Shown here: positions 56,176 to 64,000 of the stretch, piece after piece | Position numbering within the stretch: position 1 is the stretch's first letter | How the letters are laid out: every line of letters starts with the position of its first letter | Source of the DNA: Strongyloides papillosus | Lineage: Eukaryota; Nematoda; Chromadorea; Rhabditida; Strongyloididae | Direction: 5' to 3' | DNA: 64,000 bases | Assembly: GCA_005656395.1 (NCBI GenBank) | Contig: SRSI01000039.1 | Coordinates: forward strand, 108,968-172,967 | Program-made: the position numbers and the translations under genes | The notes under the pieces: model-generated | What the model was told of the DNA's origin: nothing | Seen by the model: the letters and a program-made list of their open reading frames with translations, nothing else | The model's database searches: none

Positions 56176-56624
56176 GTAGTATTAAAAAAAACTATACTAA
56201 ATGAACAAAACAGTTGTGAATTAAAAATAGTACTGATATAAAAAGAACAGTTATTATATAGACAATTTTTAAATCAAATGCCATTTGTAAAACAATTTAT
56301 AAATGTAATATGACAAAAGTTTTACTTTTTATTGTATTTAATTATTTTTATCTTATATATGAAAATCAGATATCAAAGAAAAATTTTAACAGTATTTTTA
56401 AAATTTAATTTTTAAAGTTGCAATGGATTTAGTTGTCTAAAATGTTATTTTTAATTTACTAATATTTTGAAATTTTATACTTTTTAACAATATTATTTTT
56501 CAAAATTTTTAAGGTTACCATTGTTCGAAATTTCTTTACTTTAATATTTTGATCCTAAAATCTTTCGACAATATAATTAGTTTATTTTTTAAAATCATTA
56601 AAAATAAATGCTTGGTGTTTTTTT

Positions 56625-56875
56625 GAAAGCTTAATTCCATTTTTGAAATCATAATTCTTTTTTTGAAAGTATAGTTCTATTTTTGAAAGCATAGTTCTAT
56701 TTTTGAAAGCATAGTTCTATTTTTGAAAGCATAGTTCTATTTTTGAAAGCATAATTCTATTTTTGAATGCTTAGTTCTATTTTTGAATGCTTAGTTCTAT
56801 TTTTGAATGCTTAGTTCTATTTTTGAAAGCATAGTTCTATTTTTGAATGCTTAGTTCTATTTTTGAAATTATATT
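56625..56875. repeat. 20-bp minisatellite, unit TAGTTCTATTTTTGAAAGCA
   Basis: About 12 tandem units with two variants (GAAAGCA and GAATGCT) in blocks, suggesting several rounds of duplication. Confidence 0.85.
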
Positions 56876-57169
56876 CAAAAATTTTTAATTTTTCAGTCCT
56901 ATTTTTGATGCGAAAATTTTTTCTGTGGATCTGCATAAGATGACTTTATCTACCGTACATTAAAATCTTTATATAGTTTGAAATATTTTCTTTAGGATAA
57001 ACCTTATTTCATGCCATAGTTTCATTCAGTAATATAATATCGCATTTCCAAATTTTTTTTCTTAAATAAAGCAGATAAAATTTCTAATGAAAGTTTTTAT
57101 AAGACAATTTTAAAAAAAACACTTTCAAGTATAAATATTATAGAAATTTTAGGTGTTTAATAATAATTA

Positions 57170-58453
57170 CAGGGTGGCGAAAAATTACGTGCGCCATAAA
57201 AATCTCTTTAACATTTTATTTTGCTCACAAATATCTAAATAAATTCATTTTTATAAAACAATATACCAAAACATTCGATAATTACAAAAACTTTTCGAAG
57301 TGGTCGCCATCTGCTTTGATACAGGCGTTAATTCGTTTCTTAATCGAATCGATGATGCGGTGAAGGTAGTTAACATCTAAATTGTTCCAAATTTTAGTCA
57401 ATTTCTTTCTCAAAGTCACTAAATTTTTTATGTTTCGACTCCTTAATTGCTCTTCCATAAAACCCCAAACAGAAAAATCTAATGGATTGAAATCCGGGCT
57501 GTTCATAGGCCACAAATCTTTAGTCAAAAAAGAGCCGATTTTGGTCTCGAGAAACTGGATCGTTGTTTTGGCTCTATGAGCAGGTGCCCAATCCTGTTGA
57601 AAAATAAAATTGAGATGATTTCGTTTCCATGGCACCACAGCTTTCTTGAGAATCTCTTTTTGATAGACCTTCGAATTAATTTTCACGTTTTTATCGATAA
57701 AAAGCAACGGAGTCTTGCCTGAAGCACTGATACCGCTCCAAACCATTAAACTTTTAGGAAACTGACTTCTTGTACCAATTTTTTGCTTACGAGTGTTCTT
57801 GAAAGCTGGGCTAAGATGTTGACGGTGATTCTGAGAATTTTTAGCCACTTCAACAGTAAATACTTTTTCGACAGACCAAAGAACATCCTCTATTCGCCGC
57901 ACCTTGAAAAAATCTTTTAATTTCTTGCATTTCTCCTTTCGATTTTGCTTTGCTTGCTCGGTAAGAACTTGTCCGTTTAACAGACGATAACTTCGAAGTC
58001 CAAGCTCATTTTTTACTATCATTTGAACAGATTTTCGAGAAATTTGGAGCTCTTTAGCCATCTTGATCAAGCTCCGGTCATCTTTTCGTTCAATTCTTTT
58101 CTTGATGATCCACACATTCGACGGGTGTTGGCAGTTCGTTTTCGTCCTCTTCCGGGTTTGGTTTGAACGTGTCCTTCCTCTCTCCATTGCTTTACAATCT
58201 TCTGGACGGTTCTTAGAGGAACTCCAAGCTTCGAAGAAATAGCTGAGTTCTTCATCCCGCTTTTTGCTAGTCGTGCAATCGCGTCTCGACATGGGCAGCT
58301 CTTCACCATAGCTTGATAATCATGTTTTTTTCTACATACCATTAACTAGCAAAAAATAAATTGTTTTAAAAACGAAAACAGTACCCATAACTGCTTTATA
58401 CAATGCTTAAAACGATGTCAAATGTCGCACGCACGTAATTTTTCGCCACCCTG
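57170..58453 (-). mobile_element. Mariner-like (DD37D type) transposon
   Basis: The ends CAGGGTGGCGAAAAATTACG are perfect inverted repeats flanked by TA (57168-57169 and 58454-58455). The full length is 1284 bp with one transposase gene on the minus strand, now broken. Spacing from the second to the third catalytic Asp (QQD to PLD) is 37 residues, the DD37D (maT-like) branch of the Tc1/mariner superfamily. Confidence 0.92.
57282..58342 (-). pseudogene. DD37D mariner transposase, inactivated
   Basis: The N-terminal part is read at 58342 to about 58140 (two helix-turn-helix regions: AIARLAKSGMKNSAISSKLG, then GVPLRTVQKIVKQW). A frameshift near 58130-58150 moves the rest into another frame to 57282. 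The catalytic part shows FQQDWAPAHRA and WPMNSPDFNPLDFSVWG. The first Asp, expected in the family pattern (V/W)S-D-E-K, is Val (GTC at 57870-57872). Total length would be about 350 residues, normal for the family. Both the frameshift and the lost Asp make it inactive, though the perfect TIRs could still be mobilised by an active relative. Confidence 0.88.
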
Positions 58454-59228
58454 TATATAGAAAAAATAATTCATTTTGTGTGGGTTTGAAGGAAGATATA
58501 ATAACACTTACAGACAACGATAATAATAATTGTAGAAAGTACGATGCATCTTAGTAAATGAAGTTAATTTAACCATAATAAATATTGTTTTAAATATTTA
58601 TTTATTTCGTTTTCGTTTTTTTACATAATAAAATTTAGTTTTAAATTTTCTCAAAATTAAGTGACTTTACAACAGAAGCTCTACTAAACTTAGTTTTAAG
58701 AAAAAAATGAGTGTAAGTGAAATAAATGTTAGAAAAAAAAACAATGTCACAGTCTTCAATACTTAGCAATCCAATAGACTTGGTAATTCTACTATAAGTA
58801 ATGTAGTTCAACAATTAAAATTGTATAAACTGATATTTTTTTTACATAAGCATTAAAAATTTTTGTAATTTTAACGAAAAATATGTTTAAACACCATGAC
58901 AAAATTATTAAAAGCATTAGAAAACACTAACATGGTTTATGCAGGTTATTTTAAAATGTATTTTTTAATGTGAATTAAGTTAAAAAATTTTTTTAATAAA
59001 ATATCGTATTTGTGAAAAATATTTATTGAAAATTTAAAAAAAAACTTTTCATTTTATTATTTAATACTAAAAAGTATTATTGTATAGCATTTTCTGAGAT
59101 AAACTATTAAAAATTGTTCCTAATAGTATTTGGAAATATTTAAGTTTCTTAATAACATCTATATTAACATAATTTCAGTTAAAATTTCTCACATTTTTTA
59201 CTTTCTTAGGTTAAAATGGATCTTCCTA
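58454..59228. other. A/T-rich spacer
   Basis: Nothing recognised. Confidence 0.5.
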
Positions 59229-59301
59229 GCCTCGTTGGCGCAGTCGGCAGCGCGTCAGTCTCATAATCTGAAGGTCGTGAGTTCGAGCCTCACACGGGGC
59301 A
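59229..59301 (+). tRNA. tRNA-Met (CAT), elongator-type
   Basis: The acceptor GCCTCGT pairs with ACGGGGC, discriminator A. The anticodon stem TCAGT/TCTGA encloses CTCATAA (anticodon CAT). The T arm is GTGAGTTCGAGCCTCAC, with normal TTC rather than the initiator's altered T loop, and the acceptor does not start A-T, so an elongator is likely. TTTTTTTT directly follows as a Pol III stop. Confidence 0.94.
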
Positions 59302-61641
59302 TTTTTTTTGTAAAGCCATGGTATTTTTAATATTGTTACCCAAGATTTTAGTTGAAAATGTACTATTTATAATAAATTCAAAAAATAAAAATAACGTCTT
59401 ATGATATTTTTAAATGTATAATTTATAGAAGGATACTATACAAAACATAACTAACTATAGCATAAATTTTTTGAAAATTGTGAAATTATATACATTGCTC
59501 TTGTAGTATATATTTGTTCATTTTATAAGTATGCAATGTTAGATAGTAAGTGATATTCATAATGATATTCTTAATTCATTTTACATTACAAGTGTACATT
59601 AATGGTCAAAACTTAAAAAAAAATTAAATCATACATTAGACATGTATTTTAAAAATTTTAAAAATAGTTTATGTTAAAAATGTTCAAATTCTATACACAA
59701 TTATTAGCCGATAAGCGCATTTTTACAACTTTAATAGATAAAATAAAACCAAATTACACATTGAAATTGCAAATATTATACTAGAAATCTGTAAATAATA
59801 TTATTGCAATAATTTTTATGTGCTAATTAATAAGAAACATACTTGCATTTCAAGTAGCAAACCGACTTTAATAAATATTAAAATAAAAAATGGAATAAAC
59901 TTATATAATTTAAATAATATCTTTTAATTATTAGAAAAAACAGAAAATCTTTAATTATCTTTTAATTTAAAACAATGCTATAAATGTTTGCAGAATTTTT
60001 TTTTTGCAAAAGTCTATTTACAGCATAAATTTTGTTTCATAGTAATAAAATATAAATTCAAAAACTCGGAGATTAAAAAATGCTTACCAAAATTCTCTTA
60101 GTTAATAGCTTCTAAATTAGTAACATGATAGAGTTGAACCATCTTATAACGAAAAGAATTTTGATGACTTATTAAATATAAATATCATATTTTCATTATA
60201 TTATTTCATTGTAATTTTATTGTCATATTATATCTCGTTTGCCTGTTAATTAAGAAAGGTAAAGGAATATATTAATTAGTAAGTTAATAATTAATATATA
60301 TAATTTCCCAATTTTAAGGTGGCCACTAATTATTTTAATAAATATAGACATAACAAAATTGTTTTTAATTAATAAATTTATATAATTATATAAACTTATG
60401 TTTTAAAAGATGTTGCTAAATAAAAGTTTGATAATTTTTAAATTGTTACTTTACATTTCCCTTAATTACAAGCACGATCTTTTTTGAAAAATTGAAAAAC
60501 GTTAAATCAAATTAGATGATTCATTGTTAATTCATTTTATACGTATAATTTTAGTTTTATAGTAATAGATATCTTACAAAAATGTAATCAATATAATATC
60601 TTTAAAATTGCACTAAACAACAAATTTACACAAAAAGAAGCTTGAAATCATATTAAAATATATCATTCTCGTTCTTCTATTTCAATAGTGATACTATTAA
60701 AAATATTTATACATGTAGTTTGTAAAGGGTAAAAAAGCATTTATATCTTAGATGTTTTACATAAAATTCGCAAAAAAATATAAAAAAAATGTAGCTTCTT
60801 ATAATCACTTAGACTTAGATAATTAATGCGATAAAAGACTTATTAACAATATAATATGCATTAAACTATGATAAATGTTTAAAAAGCAGCTTTGTGAATA
60901 TAACATAGATCATTTCCATTTCTTTTTTTACACTTAGATTTTTTTTGCATTCAATAAATGTTCTGCTTCTTTTTGTAATAAAAGATAAACTATAATGTAA
61001 TCAACAAGTGGATAGATTTCAAAAAAAGTTGGTATTCAATTTCTCTTGTTTGCAGCTTTTTTTTTGAAATAAATGAATCATAATTAACTATTCTCATATC
61101 AATGGTTGCATACTTGATATGACCATTTTTCTATTCTTCCAAGTAAATATAATTGCAAGATTTTTTACTTCTAATCTTTTTACCTATAAATTTTTTCTTA
61201 CCCCATTTTCTTTTTCATTAAAGCATCACTTTAAGAAACATTTCGAGCTATGAAAGTACAAGAGTGCAGGTTAATTTAGTTGCAGATGACTGTTTTCAGA
61301 AAGTGTTAGTTATTACCAAGCCACCATTTTGGTTGCAAATAATACATCAATATTATCAACACCAGTGCGTCTAGGAACCTTTAAATGTCTTTTTACTCCA
61401 ATTTTTATAAATTATTTGTAATCTAAAAAAATAACAAAAGTGTCTTGCTGTAAGAAGTCTACTATGAAGAATCAGAGATTGGATTTCTTTATTTATATCC
61501 TAGCAATAATAATAATCAATGTTACTTAAAAAAATGGATCGTAAGTTCCATAGAAATACTAGATTTTGCATCTTTTAGCCAATAATTTAATATTCATTAT
61601 ATTATTTTATTATCTCTAACAAAGAACTAATATAGAAAATA
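59302..61641. other. Long A/T-rich spacer
   Basis: No gene is supported. Around 61320-61390 a short less A/T-rich piece may be a remnant of a lost coding element (minus-strand reading RRTGVDNIDVLF), too short to assign. Confidence 0.4.
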
Positions 61642-61723
61642 TGACGAAGATGGGATTCGAACCCCACGCATCCGAAGATATTGGTGCCTAAAAACCACGC
61701 CTTAACCACTCGGCCACTTCGCC
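61642..61723 (-). tRNA. tRNA-Leu (TAG), anticodon arm with one extra T
   Basis: On the minus strand the acceptor GGCGAAG pairs with CTTCGTC, discriminator A. The D arm has the class II pattern GGCCGAGTGG, the variable arm is TATCTTCGGATGC, and the T arm is GTGGGGTTCGAATCCCAT. The anticodon region GTGGTTTTTAGGCACCA forms only a 4-bp stem (TGGT/ACCA) around an 8-nt loop containing TAG. An extra T compared with the usual 7-nt loop suggests a defect, a sequencing slip in the T run, or an unusual but working tRNA. Confidence 0.85.
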
Positions 61724-61731
61724 ATGAAGTA

Positions 61732-62657
61732 GTAGATCGTTTCTTTGAGATTTTATTTTTAAAATGCAAAACACTATTCCAACACTTTTCTAAAATATGC
61801 AACAAAACATTATTTTGAAAAAATAATTTTTACTTATATTTAAAAAAAAAGTATAAAATAAATAACAACAATGCTTTTGTAAACAACACTTAAAGTACAA
61901 TAAAATCAACATTTTGTGAATTTTCAAAAGAGTTTTTTTGAAAATATATTTTAACAATGTTCTAAAAATATGTGTATTACTAACTATAAAATCGCGATTA
62001 ATTTTTAGTTTTTGAGAATATAAAAATGCTGTAAATTTTAATATAACTTAAATATAAATAAAGATTTTATTTAATAAGCAATCTCTTTTGATTTAAGCTA
62101 TTTATAAAGTGTTGTAAAAAAGTTTACATAATTCATTTTTAATTTACTTGGTAGACCAACACAAAAAGTTTTTTCTGCTTTTTAAACGTACAATTATTAA
62201 AATTACCATAACGTTGAATAATAAAATAAGGAACTTATAGTAAGTTAATACATATTTATTTAATTATCAAGTTTTTAATATCATACCGTCTTCTTAACAA
62301 ACTTTTACAATTATGACATTCATTATATTTTTAGTAAAATAGACAGTAAGATGATCTTAATAAAGAACAAATATATTATCTCACCACCTTTTAAATAAAC
62401 TCTAATTATCAATTCAGTTAATTATTTACTACACCTGTAACGATTATTTTTCATAAGATTAAATTCCAACAAAAATCTAACTTAAATAGTATTTTTTTTA
62501 ATATTATCACTATTTTCCAAAGTATAAAAATTAATTAATATATTTGAAATTGTCTATTAAGATAAAAAGGACAAATTTTTCGGAAATGTTTGGGCTTTTT
62601 TGGTTAGAAGAATGTTTTGCTGTTTGTTGTCAAATATTGAAGAAAAGATTTGCTACC
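61732..62657. mobile_element. Internally deleted relative of the MULE-USP transposon
   Basis: The left end shares GCAAAACACTATTCCAAC and AATAATTTTTACTTATATTT with the MULE at 12725. The right end shares CAAATATTGAAGAAAAG and ends GCTACC (GCCACC in the full element). The interior flanks also match (AATTTACTTGGTA; AGTATAAAAATTAATTAATnTATTTG). The gene is absent. Each end abuts the 5' end of a tRNA gene: Leu (TAG) on the left, Thr on the right. No matching target duplication was found. Confidence 0.75.
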
Positions 62658-62661
62658 CACA

Positions 62662-62734
62662 GCCACATTGACTCAGTGGTAGTAGCGTCGGTCTTGTAAA
62701 CCGAAGGTCGCTGGTTCAATCCCAGCATGTGGCA
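62662..62734 (+). tRNA. tRNA-Thr (TGT)
   Basis: The acceptor GCCACAT pairs with ATGTGGC, discriminator A. The anticodon stem TCGGT/ACCGA encloses CTTGTAA (anticodon TGT). The T arm is GCTGGTTCAATCCCAGC. All stems pair and there is no intron. The MULE-derived element ends 4 bp upstream of nucleotide 1, and the internal promoter is intact. Confidence 0.95.
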
Positions 62735-64000
62735 ACACCTATTTTGGTAAACCAAGAAGAAATACTAACGAAAAGTATGCTTATTTCTTTAAAGAACTTA
62801 AAGATATCCTCATAAGCTTAAATAGATTGATTTAATTGGAAAAACAGTAAATAAACTTTTAGATAAAGTAATTGAAACAAATGTGCTTGTTAACTATCAT
62901 AATAAAAAAAATATTAATGTTAAAAAAATGCTATTATACTCGCTCTAATAAAATAATTAAATGCGACCTTTTACTATTGTGTAATACTACTACTTTTTCA
63001 AATGGTTAATTAAAATTTTCGTCTCCTGAAAATAAACAATTCTAAATTATTATTACTCTAGAGCAAAATTTTTTGGTATCCTGGTTAAGTATTGAAAATT
63101 AATAACAGTCAATGGAATAACGTAAATTAAATCTGTAGATAACTACACGGAATTCCTTATCTACAAAATTGAATAGTAAAATATTAACTATAAACAAATT
63201 TATAATAAATCCATTGAATTTATTTACCACTGGATCTATTTTTATAATTTATTCATTTGAAAATAAAATAAAACTATTTTTCGCGCTGCTTTATATAAAT
63301 TCTTAATTTTTTAAAAAACTATAGTGGAAAAATATAAGTAATAATATATTTGCTATTTACCTACTAATAATTTGAATACTTTTATTGTACTTGAATTTTT
63401 TTTAGCTTCTGTATTAAAAAACTTATTTCAAAAATACTTATGTAAAATATTCCGGGAATTGTAATAACGATTTTAAACATGATTATTTTAAAAAAGACCT
63501 TTTTTAAGAGGCACATTTTGAATTAACTAAAGTTACTATCTTAATATAATATGTGTTTATTTCAAATTGTAGACAAACAGTTATATTTTTGATACTAATT
63601 ATAGATTTTTTAAATATTGCTGAAAATATTTTTACTGAGAATAATGGTAGTTTGTCAATAATTAAAAAATAAATGTGTTTATATAATTAATCATCTCTCC
63701 AAAAACTGCTTGTCTTTTGGAACTGTAAATTAAATTTATTGGTAAGTATACGTATATTTTTTATTAAAATATTATTTTTAATTACGATAAAGTTTTAATC
63801 ATAATTTTTTAATCAAATATTGATTCACAAAACAATGGTTAATATTATTAATAAAATTATACTTTTTTACATAAATATGTAGTATTTGATTTAATTTTTT
63901 AAGTAAAATTTTTTAGCAGATGTCGCAAAAAGTAAAATTAAAAAATCTGCAATAAATACGGAATATGCATATTAAAATTTTCTTAGAATTATGAGTTGTT
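62735..64000. other. A/T-rich terminal stretch
   Basis: No gene, repeat or element end was recognised. Confidence 0.5.

Larger units (their letters stand above)
55813..56956. mobile_element. Foldback-type element filled with two 20-bp minisatellites
   Basis: Inverted ends share GGTAG, TTATGCAGA, CACAGAAAAA, CGCATCAAAAATAG and ACTGAAAAATTAAA. The left half is an array of about 16 units of 20 bp (CAGTACTGATCACAAAAAAA). The right half is an array of about 12 units of 20 bp (TAGTTCTATTTTTGAAAGCA), which resembles the subterminal sequence. No gene. The outermost boundary and target duplication were not resolved. Confidence 0.65.

Overview
The window is eukaryotic nuclear DNA. It is very A/T-rich, has short GT..AG introns (about 40-50 bp), nuclear-type tRNA genes (two with introns just 3' of the anticodon), two Ty3/gypsy-like LTR retrotransposons, Mutator-like (MULE), hAT-like and mariner-like DNA elements, and a decayed DHX9/maleless-type RNA helicase. 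The genetic code looks standard. Six of six small or transposon genes examined have a splice-acceptor-like ...TTTTAG or ...TTTCAG 6-19 nt before the ATG, which hints at spliced-leader trans-splicing. That would suit an invertebrate such as a nematode, flatworm or mesozoan, but I cannot name the organism.

Layout. 1-3.96 kb: DHX9-like helicase pseudogene split by a hAT-like MITE and by a hairpin-capped element. 5-12 kb: several small intron-bearing genes for coiled-coil or acidic proteins of unknown function, one with a dead paralogue, plus a hAT-like element with 188-bp tandem repeats. 12.7-17.3 kb: a complete MULE whose three-exon gene joins a MULE transposase to a C-terminal ubiquitin-specific protease (USP) domain. 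17.3-62.7 kb: sixteen tRNA genes, every one with a different anticodon, spread among many DNA transposons, two gypsy elements (43.5-48.5 and 49.5-54.6 kb) and a dead DD37D mariner (57.2-58.5 kb). 62.7-64 kb: nothing recognised.

The main story is the tRNA genes and the transposons. At least three DNA-element families sit in or against tRNA genes. MULE-type elements lie at the 5' end of tRNA genes, with target duplications overlapping nucleotide 1 (Ile-AAT, Leu-TAA; similar elements at Arg, Lys-CTT, Leu-TAG/Thr). A TIR family starting CACTCA sits at nucleotides 7-9 of tRNA-Tyr and tRNA-Glu with a 2-bp duplication. A third family (TIR GGKNRCACGT) with 9-bp duplications sits inside tRNA-Ile and tRNA-Glu. 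The best candidates for an undescribed system are the MULE-USP fusion and this tRNA-gene-directed set of DNA transposons, many capped by arrays of short perfect palindromes.
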